A stretch of 64,000 nucleotides of DNA, taken from the NCBI GenBank assembly GCA_019116445.1, contig DXBP01000050.1:1-64000 (forward strand), written 5' to 3'. A model generated the notes under the pieces. That model ran no database searches and was not told the origin of the DNA. It saw only the letters and a program-made list of their open reading frames with translations. Position 1 is the first letter of the stretch, and each line of letters begins with the position of its first letter. This stretch comes from Candidatus Gemmiger excrementigallinarum (GTDB taxonomy: Bacteria > Bacillota > Clostridia > Oscillospirales > Ruminococcaceae). A program made the position numbers and the translations under genes. This document shows positions 16,103 through 24,264 of the stretch, one piece after another.

Positions 16103-17233
16103 TCAGACGTTGAACAGGAACTCGATCACGTCGCCGTCCTGCACCACATATTCCTTGCCTTCGGTATGCTGCAGGCCCTTGGACTTGACCGCCGCATAGT
16201 TGAAGTCGGCATCGGCCAGGTCCTGGTAATGGATGACCTGCGCACGGATGAAGCCACGCTCGAAGTCGGAGTGGATCTTGCCGGCCGCCTGGGGGGCCTT
16301 GGTGCCCTTCTTGATGGTCCAGGCGCGGCATTCCTTCTTGCCGTCGGTCAAAAAGCTGATCAGACCCAGCAGCTCGTAGCTGGCTTTGATGAGCTTGTCA
16401 AGACCCGTGGATTCAATGCCCATCTCCTGCAGGAAGGCCAGCTTTTCTTCCGGCGTGGAGTCGGCAATGTCCTCCTCAGTCTTGGCGCAGATGGGCAGTG
16501 CCTGGGCACCCTCGCTCTTGGCACGCTCCACCACCAGCGGGTAATACTGGTTTTCGTCCAGCCCACCCAGCAGGTCGTCCTCGCCCACATTGCAGGCGTA
16601 GATCACCGGCTTGGCCGAAAGCAGCCCCAGTTCCTTGCGGGCGGTTTTCTGGGCATCGTCCTCCTCGTCAAAGGCGAAGGTACGGGCGGGCTTTTCCGCT
16701 TCCAGATGGGCAGCCAGCTCGGCCAGCCAGGCAGCCTCGGCGGCTGCGGTCTTGTTGCCGGTCTTGGCGGCTTTCTGCTGGCGGCCCAGGCGGTTGTTGA
16801 CAACCTCCAGGTCGGCCAGGATCAGTTCCAGGTCGATGGCGTCAATGTCCCGGATGGGGTCCACGCCCTCGGGCTTGTTCACATCCTCCACCACGTGGAC
16901 GATGTTATCGTCGTCGAAGCAGCGCACCACGTGCACCAGGGCATCACATTCCCGGATGTGACCCAGGAACTTGTTGCCCAGACCTGCGCCGTGGGCGGCA
17001 CCCTTCACCAGACCGGCGATGTCCACGAATTCCACGATGGCGGGGGTCTTTTTATCGGTCTGCCACACGTCGGCCAGCCTGTCCAGGCGGGCATCCGGCA
17101 CCGCCACGATGCCGGAGTTCGGCTCGATGGTGCAGAAGGGATAGTTGGCAGCCTGGGCGTTGCGGGTGGAAGTGATGGCATTGAACAGGGTCGATTTGCC
17201 CACGTTGGGCAATCCGACGATACCTAATTTCAT
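16103..17233 (-). CDS. ychF: Ribosome-binding ATPase YchF (OLA1 family)
   Basis: 376 residues. This P-loop protein of the Obg group prefers ATP over GTP and binds ribosomes. The N-terminus [15 protein letters not shown] holds the G1 loop; [10 protein letters not shown] is G3; NVGEDD replaces the usual NKxD, which accounts for the ATP preference. A helical coiled-coil insertion lies in the middle and a C-terminal TGS-like domain ends in [17 protein letters not shown] 17233 starts the conserved N-terminus, so the longer frame upstream was rejected. Promoter at 17270-17298. Confidence 0.96.
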   Translation of the reverse strand: MKLGIVGLPNVGKSTLFNAITSTRNAQAANYPFCTIEPNSGIVAVPDARLDRLADVWQTDKKTPAIVEFVDIAGLVKGAAHGAGLGNKFLGHIRECDALVHVVRCFDDDNIVHVVEDVNKPEGVDPIRDIDAIDLELILADLEVVNNRLGRQQKAAKTGNKTAAAEAAWLAELAAHLEAEKPARTFAFDEEDDAQKTARKELGLLSAKPVIYACNVGEDDLLGGLDENQYYPLVVERAKSEGAQALPICAKTEEDIADSTPEEKLAFLQEMGIESTGLDKLIKASYELLGLISFLTDGKKECRAWTIKKGTKAPQAAGKIHSDFERGFIRAQVIHYQDLADADFNYAAVKSKGLQHTEGKEYVVQDGDVIEFLFNV

Positions 17234-17269
17234 ATTGTTTCGCTCCTTTTGGCGGTTTTTCCATCCTTT

Positions 17270-17298
17270 ATTATACACACAAGCACGCCCACACGCAA
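17270..17298 (-). promoter_or_regulatory. Promoter of ychF-mtnN
   Basis: On the minus strand, TTGCGT (17298-17293), a 17-base spacer and TATAAT (17275-17270). Confidence 0.7.
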
Positions 17299-17351
17299 GA
17301 AAAATGCGGGAAAACCGCCGCTTCGTACTTTTTTTATCCACAATTATACAG

Positions 17352-17357
17352 TATAAT
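17352..17357 (+). promoter_or_regulatory. -10 box of the two-component operon
   Basis: TATAAT at 17352-17357 within an AT-rich stretch, 57 bases before the start codon. The matching -35 is only a T-run, so an activator may be needed. Confidence 0.5.
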
Positions 17358-17413
17358 AGAATCTATAGCGGGTACGCCGGAGAGGCGTGCCGCCAAAACG
17401 GAGGGACAATACA

Positions 17414-18100
17414 ATGGCGAATGAAAAAATTCTCGTAGTGGATGACGATAAAAATATCTGCGAACTGCTGCGTCTGTACCTGGTCAAAGAGGGCTACAAC
17501 GTCACGATGGCTCACGACGGCAGCGCCGCGCTGGCCGAGTTTGACAAACTGCACCCCGACCTGGTGCTGCTGGATGTCATGATGCCGGTGATGGACGGCT
17601 GGGAAGTCTGCCGCAAGATCCGTGCCAAGGACAACACCCCCATCATCATGCTGACGGCCAAGGGCGAAACCTACGATAAGGTGCTGGGCCTGGAACTGGG
17701 CGCCGACGACTATATCGTCAAGCCCTTTGACGCCAAGGAGGTCACGGCGCGCATCAAAGCGGTGCTGCGCCGCTCCACCAAGGAAGAGGACAATAAGGGC
17801 GTCTATGACTTCGACAACCTGCACCTGGATATGAACCGGTACGAGTTGAAAGTCAAAGGCAAGGTGGTGGAAGCGCCGCCCAAGGAACTGGAACTGCTGG
17901 CCTGCCTGGCGGGACATCCCAACCGGGTGTACACCCGTGACCAGCTGCTGGACGAGGTGTGGGGCTTCGAGTATTACGGTGACTCCCGCACCATCGACGT
18001 ACATGTCAAGCGCCTGCGGGAGAAGCTGGAGGGCGCATCGGACCAGTGGAATCTGAAAACCGTCTGGGGCGTGGGCTATAAGTTCGAGGTACGGGAATGA
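17414..18100 (+). CDS. OmpR-family response regulator
   Basis: 228 residues. The receiver domain (1-115) has the acidic pocket VVDDDKN, the phosphoacceptor Asp54 in LLDVMMPVMDG, and the switch residues in MLTAKGE and YIVKPFD. The winged-helix DNA-binding domain (about 130-228) ends in DVHVKRLREKL and TVWGVGYKFEV. ATG 17414 was chosen over the upstream frame because it begins the receiver fold. The stop overlaps the kinase start by 4 bases (ATGA). The cognate kinase is the next gene. The regulon cannot be told from the sequence. Confidence 0.95.
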   Translation: MANEKILVVDDDKNICELLRLYLVKEGYNVTMAHDGSAALAEFDKLHPDLVLLDVMMPVMDGWEVCRKIRAKDNTPIIMLTAKGETYDKVLGLELGADDYIVKPFDAKEVTARIKAVLRRSTKEEDNKGVYDFDNLHLDMNRYELKVKGKVVEAPPKELELLACLAGHPNRVYTRDQLLDEVWGFEYYGDSRTIDVHVKRLREKLEGASDQWNLKTVWGVGYKFEVRE

Positions 18101-19530
18101 GCCGCCGCAATACCATCAGCCGGGAATTCTTCTCCACCATTGCGGTGGTGCTGGTGCTGGGGCTCAGTGTTATGTGCGCCATCCAGACAGCCCTGTCGGC
18201 TGCCTACTTTGTCAACGAGCGGCGCACGGCCCTCACGGCGATTCTGGACGGTGCCAGTGCGTTGAGCCAGCGCTTTGCCGAAGGCGGTTCCATCGTCACC
18301 AAACCGCTGGGGGATGAGCGTGCCCAGGATGCCCGCAGTGGCTTTGAACTGTTCAATACCACGTCGGGGGCCCTGGTCTTTGTGGCCTCGGAGGATGGCC
18401 AGGTGCTCATTCACACCGACGGCGCCGAGTTTGCCCGGCAGTACATTCCCCAGGAACTGCTGGACGAGATGAACCAGGGCGGTGACGTTTTTGATACCGG
18501 CACCCTGGGCGGTGTCTACAAGGACAAATATTACACGGCCGGACGACGCATCGACGTGGACGGCGCGGTAGGCTACCTCTTTGCGGCCAGTCCCATGACG
18601 GCACTGGGGTCCTATATCATGGATATGCTCGTGATGTTCGGCATCTCGGCGGCAGCTATCCTGCTGTTGTGCAGCCTGCTGTGCTGGGTGCTGGCCCGGC
18701 GCATCACTGGCCCCATTGAGGACATCAGTGAAGCCGCCCGGCGGCTGGGCAGCGGCGATTTCACAGCCCGCGCCCCGGTGGACGGCTGCGTGGAGCTGGC
18801 AGATTTCGCCACCACCTTCAACAACATGGCCATGCGTCTGCAGACCATCGATAATTCCCGCGGCCAGTTCATGGGCAACATCGCCCACGAACTGCGCACC
18901 CCCATGACCACCATCAAGGGCTTCATCGACGGTATGCTGGACGGCACCATCCCGCCGGAGGAAAACCACCATTACCTGACCATCGTTTCGCAGGAAACCG
19001 GACGCCTGGCCCGGCTGGTGCAGAATATGCTGGATATTACCAAGCTGGAGGCCGGGGAAGTGCCGGTCCACGCCCAGAACTATGATTTGTGGAAAACCGT
19101 AACCGACGTGGTGCTCAGCGACGAGCAGCGTATCGAGGACGGAAAAATCGACATTCAAGGGCTGGGCGGCCCGCCGCTGGCCATCTACGCCGACCCGGAC
19201 TTTGTGCATCAGGTGGTCTACAACATTGTAGACAACGCCATCAAATTCACCCCGGAAGGGGGAACCATCTCCTTTGCGGCCCAGCGAAAGGGCAATATGG
19301 TGGAAGTCAGCATCGAAAATACCGGAGCCGGTATTGCCCCCGAAGCGCTGCCCTTTGTGTTTGAGCGCTTCTACAAAGAGGACCGCTCCCGCGGCATGAA
19401 TACCCGGGGCAGCGGTTTGGGGCTGCACATCTGCAAAATCCTCATCAATTTGTCCGGCGGTCAGATCCATGCCGAGAGCGAAGAGGGCAAGTGGTGCCGC
19501 TTCGTGTTCACCCTGCCGGCCGGAAACTGA
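18097..19530 (+). CDS. Sensor histidine kinase
   Basis: 477 residues. One membrane segment lies at about 10-33, then an extracytoplasmic domain of about 130 residues, then a second membrane segment at about 168-192. HAMP follows (RRITGPIEDISEAARRLG), then the dimerisation and phosphoacceptor domain with His264 in NIAHELRTPMTTIKG. The ATPase domain shows the N box (NAIKFTPEGG) and G boxes (GAGIAPEAL, GSGLGLHICK). Start ATG 18097 overlaps the response regulator stop, giving a tightly coupled pair. The sensor domain is unlike any I can name, so the signal is unknown. Confidence 0.93.
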   Translation: MSRRNTISREFFSTIAVVLVLGLSVMCAIQTALSAAYFVNERRTALTAILDGASALSQRFAEGGSIVTKPLGDERAQDARSGFELFNTTSGALVFVASEDGQVLIHTDGAEFARQYIPQELLDEMNQGGDVFDTGTLGGVYKDKYYTAGRRIDVDGAVGYLFAASPMTALGSYIMDMLVMFGISAAAILLLCSLLCWVLARRITGPIEDISEAARRLGSGDFTARAPVDGCVELADFATTFNNMAMRLQTIDNSRGQFMGNIAHELRTPMTTIKGFIDGMLDGTIPPEENHHYLTIVSQETGRLARLVQNMLDITKLEAGEVPVHAQNYDLWKTVTDVVLSDEQRIEDGKIDIQGLGGPPLAIYADPDFVHQVVYNIVDNAIKFTPEGGTISFAAQRKGNMVEVSIENTGAGIAPEALPFVFERFYKEDRSRGMNTRGSGLGLHICKILINLSGGQIHAESEEGKWCRFVFTLPAGN

Positions 19531-19534
19531 AAAA

Positions 19535-19569
19535 ATCGGCATCGGCGGACATGTGCCGACGATGCCGAT
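19535..19569 (+). terminator. Hairpin after the sensor kinase gene
   Basis: ATCGGCATCG pairs with CGATGCCGAT around a partly self-complementary loop. No T-run follows directly. It is paired with the hairpin at 19579-19631. Confidence 0.5.
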
Positions 19570-19578
19570 ACTTCTAGA

Positions 19579-19631
19579 GCAAAAAGCCACGTTCAAGTCG
19601 CCAGATATGGCATGCGAACGTGGCTTTTTGC
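19579..19631 (+). terminator. 16-bp hairpin with T-run
   Basis: GCAAAAAGCCACGTTC (19579-19594) pairs perfectly with GAACGTGGCTTTTTGC (19616-19631) around a 21-base loop. The A-run and T-run in the arms allow termination on either strand. Confidence 0.65.
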
Positions 19632-19817
19632 GATGGTGGGTGTCCAAGAGAGCTGCGTAGCCGCGCGCCGCCTGCGGCGGATACAGCAAGGCGGAGCAGG
19701 GGCCGCGGTCGCAGAGGGCAAGCTCCGACCAAGGAGCGCTGACCGATGCGGGTACCGCAGCCCGGCCGTGCAGGAAACGCGGCGCAGCCGCTGAATCCGA
19801 ACCTCCCTTTTGAGCTA
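19632..19817. other. GC-rich non-coding stretch
   Basis: About 185 bases of very GC-rich sequence between the kinase terminators and the helicase gene. It contains short palindromes such as CCGCCTGCGG and several GGAGC/GCTCC pairs. No coding frame with a ribosome binding site is seen. It has the look of an intergenic repeat element, but no second copy lies in the window. Confidence 0.35.
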
Positions 19818-21005
19818 TTAAAAATACGCTTTGATCTGGAACCGGTCCTGGGGTTTGGCTTCCTCCACGATGAGTTTTTCGTGGTTGAAGTCGAACTTCA
19901 CGGCTTTGCAGTCGTCCAGGTTGCGGGTCAGGCGCAGCAGCTGGTCCACCCGCTTCTGTTCCTCCTTGGTGTAGAACAGGTAGCTGGCACCCTCCTTGCG
20001 GGCGCGGCCGGTGCGGCCAATGCGGTGGGTGTAGTGCTCGTTTTCCTCGGGCACATCGTAGTTGATGACGGCGTCCACATCGGACACATCAATGCCGCGG
20101 GCCGCCACGTCGGTAGCCACCAGCACCGAGATCTCCCCGGCTTTGAACCGGGTCATGATGCGGTTGCGTTCCGCCTGGGAAAGATCGCCGTGCAGACAGT
20201 CCACGTTGAAGTTCAGCCGGGCCAGCTGGTTGGCCAGCATACCGGTGTTGTACTTGGTGTTGCAGAAGATCATCACCCGCTTGTACCCTTCGGAAATGAT
20301 GATCTGGGCGGCATCGGCCAGTTTGTCCCGGCCGGTGGTCAGCAGCTTGTACTGGGCGATTTTGGGGCTGGAATCCTCCACCGGCTGTACGCTGACTTCG
20401 GCAGCATTGTGCTGGTAGAGCCAGCCGATGTCCAGCACCTCCCGGCTGATGGTAGCCGAGAACATGGACAGGCTCTTGCGGTGTTTCATCAGGTCGATGA
20501 TATGCCGCACGTCCTTGTAGAAGCCCATATTCAGCATCTCGTCGGCCTCGTCCAGCACCACGGTTTCCACGTCGGAAACATCAATGGCGTGGTGGCGGTA
20601 GTGGTCCATCAGACGGCCCGGCGTGGCCACCACGATCTGGCAGCCGGCTTTCAGCTGGCGCTGCTGTTTGTCCAGCCCGGCGCCGCCGTACACGCAGACA
20701 ATTTTGATCTGCGGCATAAACTGGGCCAGATTCTGCAGGTCCTGGGCAATCTGCTGGGCCAATTCCCGGGTGGGACTGAGCACCACGGCCTGGGGCTTGA
20801 GGGATGCCGGGTCCACCTTGGAAAGAATCGGAATGCCGAAGGCTACGGTTTTTCCGGTGCCGGTGGGGGCTTTGGCGATCATATCGTGGCCGCCCATCAT
20901 CAGGGGGATGGCCTTTTCCTGAATCTCAGTCATCTCGGTAAAACCCATAGCCTGGGTGGCGCGGATGATCTCGGGCGCAACGTTGGTAAGCTGGGTGAAC
21001 TGCAT
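19818..21005 (-). CDS. DEAD-box ATP-dependent RNA helicase
   Basis: 395 residues, only the helicase core with a very short tail. It shows the Q motif (MGFTEMTEIQEKAIP), motif I (APTGTGKT), Ia (PTRELAQQ), II (VLDEADEM), III (SAT), the strand-specific motif V (ATDVAARGIDV) and VI (HRIGRTGRA). It unwinds short RNA duplexes in ribosome assembly or mRNA decay. The compact size resembles CshA/CshB cores lacking a C-terminal RNA-binding domain. It is a single-gene unit with a good promoter at 21048-21076. An AT-rich, lysine-poor C-terminus ends in FQIKAYF. Confidence 0.94.
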   Translation of the reverse strand: MQFTQLTNVAPEIIRATQAMGFTEMTEIQEKAIPLMMGGHDMIAKAPTGTGKTVAFGIPILSKVDPASLKPQAVVLSPTRELAQQIAQDLQNLAQFMPQIKIVCVYGGAGLDKQQRQLKAGCQIVVATPGRLMDHYRHHAIDVSDVETVVLDEADEMLNMGFYKDVRHIIDLMKHRKSLSMFSATISREVLDIGWLYQHNAAEVSVQPVEDSSPKIAQYKLLTTGRDKLADAAQIIISEGYKRVMIFCNTKYNTGMLANQLARLNFNVDCLHGDLSQAERNRIMTRFKAGEISVLVATDVAARGIDVSDVDAVINYDVPEENEHYTHRIGRTGRARKEGASYLFYTKEEQKRVDQLLRLTRNLDDCKAVKFDFNHEKLIVEEAKPQDRFQIKAYF

Positions 21006-21047
21006 AGCGTTTGTACTGCCTTTCGTAACATTTTACGGTTTCTTTTT

Positions 21048-21076
21048 ATTATAACAGGCTTTGTGGTCCCCTGCAA
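21048..21076 (-). promoter_or_regulatory. Promoter of the DEAD-box helicase gene
   Basis: On the minus strand, TTGCAG (21076-21071), a 17-base spacer and TATAAT (21053-21048). Confidence 0.75.
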
Positions 21077-21082
21077 GACAAA

Positions 21083-21109
21083 GCCGCCCTCGCGGAACGC
21101 GGGGGCGGC
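21083..21109 (-). terminator. Terminator of the ricin-type lectin gene
   Basis: On the minus strand, GCCGCCCCCGCG and CGCGAGGGCGGC pair around TTC, followed by TTTGTCTT. It lies just upstream of the helicase promoter. Confidence 0.7.
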
Positions 21110-21120
21110 CAGAGGTGGAT

Positions 21121-21714
21121 TTATTTGTTTTTGCTGGCCCGGCGGGCAGATTTGCCGCTGGACTTCTTGCCGGTCTGGGTACGGGTGGCCTTGGCTGCCT
21201 TGCCGCCCTTGGCCGGGGCCTTGACGGGCGGAGCTTCCAGCGGTTTTTCCATCAGGCGGTCAGGTACGGGTTCCAGCCGCCACAGCTGGTTCTCGCCCGA
21301 AACATCCTGCCAGATCTGGGCCTGGGTACCGTTTTCTACCCGCATACCCACCAGGTCGATGACTTTATCCGCCAGCACGTTGCGCAGCTTGACCTTGCCG
21401 CCGCCGGCTTCCACGATCTGCCAGCGCTGGCCCGCGCCGGAAGTCTGGCTCCACTGGTGGACCCAGGTGCCGTTGTTCACGCCGGACATGGCCAGATCCA
21501 TGACCTTGCCGGTAAAGCGGTTTTTGATGCGGTATTCGCCCTCGCCGGCTTCCTCAAAGCGCCACTGCTGCCAGGGCTGGCCTTCGTAGCTCCACAGACG
21601 CACCGAAGCGCCGTTCTCGGTATTGAAATCGGCCACCTCCAACACGCGGCCGTTTGCGGCGGCAATGGTATAGCAAGCGTCGGGACGAATGATCGTCTGG
21701 GCAGATTTCTTCAT
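21121..21714 (-). CDS. Ricin-type beta-trefoil lectin protein, no signal peptide
   Basis: 197 residues. Residues about 10-150 hold three repeats of a beta-trefoil carbohydrate-binding fold (RICIN/CBM13 type), each with a tryptophan or QxW element: GQPWQQWRFEE, GAGQRWQIVE and SGENQLWRLE. The last 50 residues are a lysine- and alanine-rich basic tail (KGGKAAKATRTQTGKKSSGK). ATG 21714 is preceded by GGAGGATC; the longer frame upstream adds a cysteine-rich stretch that is not coding-like. No signal peptide or membrane segment is seen, which is odd for a lectin. It may bind an intracellular glycan or polymer, or leave the cell by another route. Confidence 0.75.
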   Translation of the reverse strand: MKKSAQTIIRPDACYTIAAANGRVLEVADFNTENGASVRLWSYEGQPWQQWRFEEAGEGEYRIKNRFTGKVMDLAMSGVNNGTWVHQWSQTSGAGQRWQIVEAGGGKVKLRNVLADKVIDLVGMRVENGTQAQIWQDVSGENQLWRLEPVPDRLMEKPLEAPPVKAPAKGGKAAKATRTQTGKKSSGKSARRASKNK

Positions 21715-21884
21715 GACAGATCCTCCTTTAGCAGGGCTTTTGGAAAAAGCCCCCTTCTGATTTCCTTTATTATAACATGGACACCGCGCGCGGTTTTGCC
21801 AAACTTTACAGGTGGCTTTTGGGCAAAACGTCAAGATATAGCGCGAAAAAACCATTCTTTTTGGCGGTTTGTGTGCATCGGTAC

Positions 21885-21913
21885 TTGCATTTTGCGCCAA
21901 AGTGTCTTATCAT
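21885..21913 (+). promoter_or_regulatory. Promoter of the methylglyoxal-synthase-like gene
   Basis: TTGCAT (21885-21890), a 17-base spacer and TATCAT (21908-21913). Confidence 0.6.
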
Positions 21914-21973
21914 ATAAAAGATAGTATTGTTTTGGGGCCATGGTGGGCCCCCCAGAGGGAGAGAGTATTCGTC

Positions 21974-22378
21974 ATGAGAATCGCTTTGATCGCCCATGAT
22001 TCCCGCAAGGAATTGATGGCACAGTTCTGTACGGCCTATGTCCGTATCCTGTCGGAGAACGATCTGGTTGCCACCGGTGTTACCGGCAAGATCGTCCACG
22101 ACGCCACGGGTCTGCCGGTGCGGTGTCTGTATCCGGGCGGCCGCGGCGGCGCCGAACAGATCGCCGCGATGATCGGCTGCGGGGAAGTGGATATGCTGCT
22201 GTTTTTCCGCGACCCGGTGGGAGCCAAACCCGGCGAACCCAACGATGTGACGCTGCTGCGGCTGTGTGATATGCATACGATCCCGGTAGCCACCAACATT
22301 GCCACGGCCGAGGTGCTCATCCACGGCCTGGAGCGGGGCGATCTTGCCTGGATCGAACTGCAGCGGGGCAATAAATAA
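21974..22378 (+). CDS. mgsA: Methylglyoxal-synthase-fold protein with altered active site
   Basis: 134 residues, full length for methylglyoxal synthase, which turns dihydroxyacetone phosphate into methylglyoxal. The frame is clear: MRIALIAHDSRKELM, TGKIVHDATGLPV, FFRDP, RLCDMHTIPVATNIATAEVL. However, the block that reads SGPLGGDQQ in active enzymes reads YPGGRGGAEQ here, so the catalytic Asp (Asp71 in E. coli) is Ala60. The later PHDPD reads PGEPN, losing the positions of His98 and Asp101. Catalysis as known looks unlikely, so the family name may mislead about function. It is a single-gene unit with its own promoter and terminator. ATG 21974 was chosen for the conserved N-terminus. Confidence 0.8.
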   Translation: MRIALIAHDSRKELMAQFCTAYVRILSENDLVATGVTGKIVHDATGLPVRCLYPGGRGGAEQIAAMIGCGEVDMLLFFRDPVGAKPGEPNDVTLLRLCDMHTIPVATNIATAEVLIHGLERGDLAWIELQRGNK

Positions 22379-22384
22379 GACCAA

Positions 22385-22419
22385 AAAGAGCCTGTCTCCC
22401 GAAGGAGGCAGGCTCTTTT
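22385..22419. terminator. Terminator between converging genes
   Basis: Stem AGAGCCTGTCTCC/GGAGGCAGGCTCT with loop CGAA and A-run and T-run on the two sides. It can serve both 22378 (plus) and 22430 (minus). Confidence 0.8.
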
Positions 22420-22429
22420 GTATGGCGGT

Positions 22430-22984
22430 TTATTGGTAGACGATGGCCTTCTTGACGCGGTCGGATGCCTCGGCGCTGCCCAGCAGCCGGGCCAGGGCCA
22501 GGGCAAAGGGAATGGCGGCGCCCAGGGCCTCGCCGGTGACGATGTTGCCGTCAATGGTCAGCGGCAGGCCGGTGTATTCCGCACCGCCTTCGGTCAGCGG
22601 CGCATCCATACCGGGATACACGGTGGCCTTCTTGCCGTTCAGCACGCCGAAATCCGCCAGCACCGTGGGTCCGGCGCAGATGGCTGCCACATACTTGCCC
22701 GCTGCGGCAAAGTCCTGGCAGACCTTGCGCACGGTGGCGTCGGCTTTCAGGTTGTTCACGCCCGGAATACCGCCCGGCAGGATGCAGGCGTCATAGGCGC
22801 TGTAGTCCACTTTCTCGGCCAGGGCATCAGCCACAATGTTGACCTGGCGGGCGCTGGTCACGGTCTGGCTGCCGCCCACGGCGGCGATGGTCACCTCGAC
22901 CCCGGCGCGGCGCAGAATGTCCACGCAGAGCAGGCCCTCACATTCCTCCAGGCCCGGTGCAAAAAAGATAACGGCTTTCGACAT
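22430..22984 (-). CDS. DJ-1/PfpI family protein
   Basis: 184 residues. The N-terminus MSKAVIFFAPGLEECEGL carries the conserved Glu, and the nucleophile elbow AAICAGP carries the reactive Cys103. Both are hallmarks of the DJ-1/YajL group, linked to stress response, glyoxalase or deglycase-like activity. The order of strands fits the family from end to end. An AGGAGGT ribosome binding site precedes ATG 22984. The gene is 43 bases upstream of the esterase gene's stop on the same strand, so the two may be co-transcribed. Its exact substrate cannot be read from the sequence. Confidence 0.9.
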   Translation of the reverse strand: MSKAVIFFAPGLEECEGLLCVDILRRAGVEVTIAAVGGSQTVTSARQVNIVADALAEKVDYSAYDACILPGGIPGVNNLKADATVRKVCQDFAAAGKYVAAICAGPTVLADFGVLNGKKATVYPGMDAPLTEGGAEYTGLPLTIDGNIVTGEALGAAIPFALALARLLGSAEASDRVKKAIVYQ

Positions 22985-23027
22985 GGAAAATACCTCCTTT
23001 GATGTCGGTCAAATCATCCGGCCGGGG

Positions 23028-23780
23028 TCATTCCCAGCCGAACAGAAACCGGAAGCAGCGGTCCAGCTGGCTGCGCCAGTCGGCTTCGCAGTGCCTCCCG
23101 TTCATCTGAAAATAGGGGTGGACCGCAGCGCCCCCGGCCATGAGCAGCCGGGCTACGGTCAGGGCATTGTCGGTGTATTCGGCCAGCTGGTGCTGGTCAC
23201 GGGCCTCCAGTTCGCCCCAGCTTAGATAGACGCGGGTATCCCCGCGAAGGCGGGCCTTTTGCAGATCGGCGGTCAGCGGTGCCATGCACAGCCGCACCGA
23301 CGGCGACAGGCAGGCCGCTTTGCTGAACACGGTGTTGTGCATGGCCACGGCGTACAGACTCATCAGCCCGCCCATGCTGGACCCGCCGATGGCGGTGTGG
23401 GCGCGGTCGGGCAGGGTGGGGTAGTGGGCGTCGATATAGGGTTTGAACTCCCCCGTCAGCCAGTTCAGATAGGCCCGGCCGGTGCCATGGATGCCGCCGA
23501 ACCAGCCGGACTCGTAGGGGCAATACTCTTCCAGACGTTTGTTGCCCTCGTGGTTGCACTCCGGCGCCACGACGATGGCCTCCGGGTGGTCATCCAGGTA
23601 TTCCTTCAATCCCCAGCAGGTGCCGTAGGTGGCGGTGGAATCAAAAAACAGATTGTGACCGTCGAACATATACACCACCGGGTACCGGCGTCCGGAGGTT
23701 TTCCAGTCGTCCGGCAGGTAGAGAAACACGTTGCGGTCCAGGCCATACGGCGTGATCCAGGTGGTAAAAGTTTCAACCAT
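23028..23780 (-). CDS. Alpha/beta hydrolase, esterase (Fes/IroE-like or feruloyl-type)
   Basis: 250 residues, a cytosolic esterase-D type alpha/beta hydrolase. It has RNVFLYLPDDW and YPVVYMFDGHNLFFD at the start, typical of Fes/IroE-like and acetyl-xylan or feruloyl esterases. The nucleophile motif GGSSMGG holds Ser135, and a catalytic His is likely in NGRHCEADW near the end. ATG 23780 was chosen over GTG 23792, which is too close to the AAAGGAG ribosome binding site. It stands upstream of the DJ-1 gene on the minus strand. The substrate is unknown. Confidence 0.82.
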   Translation of the reverse strand: MVETFTTWITPYGLDRNVFLYLPDDWKTSGRRYPVVYMFDGHNLFFDSTATYGTCWGLKEYLDDHPEAIVVAPECNHEGNKRLEEYCPYESGWFGGIHGTGRAYLNWLTGEFKPYIDAHYPTLPDRAHTAIGGSSMGGLMSLYAVAMHNTVFSKAACLSPSVRLCMAPLTADLQKARLRGDTRVYLSWGELEARDQHQLAEYTDNALTVARLLMAGGAAVHPYFQMNGRHCEADWRSQLDRCFRFLFGWE

Positions 23781-23946
23781 AGCGGCCCGCACTCCTTTAA
23801 CAAAATCAGTTGCTTTGTTTTATTGTACCGCATCCGGACGGCTTTTTCAATCGTCAGTGCGTATTTTACAAATCCTTGCCCGCAGACTGGTGGAGGCGGG
23901 AACCGTTGCAGGGCGGCACAGGCGGGTAAATTGCCCGCCAAAAGCA

Positions 23947-23986
23947 AAGCGCCGGTCCTGCCTGGGAAGACGGACCGGCGCTTTTG
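23947..23986. terminator. GC-rich hairpin with A/T-runs
   Basis: AGCGCCGGTCC pairs with GGACCGGCGCT around a 13-base loop, with AAA before and TTTT after. It can terminate on both strands. Confidence 0.6.
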
Positions 23987-24001
23987 GCGGATGGAAAAGC
24001 A

Positions 24002-24031
24002 AAACGGGACGGCCACTGCCCCGTCCCGTTT
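24002..24031. terminator. Hairpin, possible end of the minus-strand RNA
   Basis: AAACGGGACGG pairs with CCGTCCCGTTT around 8 bases. On the minus strand it is followed by TGCTTTTCC. Confidence 0.6.
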
Positions 24032-24229
24032 CAAAAAGAAGGAGAAAAACAGAACGTCTTGCCGCTCGTCTATCGAACGGAACCCACCCCTCTACAAGTG
24101 GATGCCCTTCCTGGTTTGACCGGCAGGGCGCTCTGGTATTCTTCCTCTTGCTCCAAAAAGCCTTTCCACAAAAAAGCGCTTTGGTACGGCTGCGCGTACC
24201 AACCGTTCCAAAGCGTCATTGCTTTCTGT
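24032..24229 (-). ncRNA. Candidate structured RNA
   Basis: A minus-strand promoter at 24236-24264 points into about 200 bases without a credible coding frame. The predicted RNA opens with a strong hairpin (CGCTTTGG at 24215-24208 pairing with CCAAAGCG at 24184-24177, with an inner GGTACG/CGTACC stem), followed by a T-run. Further on, GTGGA/TCCAC encloses a stem GCCCT/AGGGC. It ends at the hairpin 24002-24031. The T-run after the first hairpin may instead end a much shorter RNA. I could not match it to 6S, SRP or tmRNA. Confidence 0.35.
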
Positions 24230-24235
24230 GCTTTT

Positions 24236-24264
24236 ATAGTACAACATTTCGACTTGGTTTGCAA
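24236..24264 (-). promoter_or_regulatory. Promoter of the candidate RNA
   Basis: On the minus strand, TTGCAA (24264-24259), a 17-base spacer and TACTAT (24241-24236). Confidence 0.6.

Noticed and set aside
24032-24229. 6S or SRP RNA
   Set aside because: The conserved SRP loop and the 6S long closing stem with central bubble could not be found.
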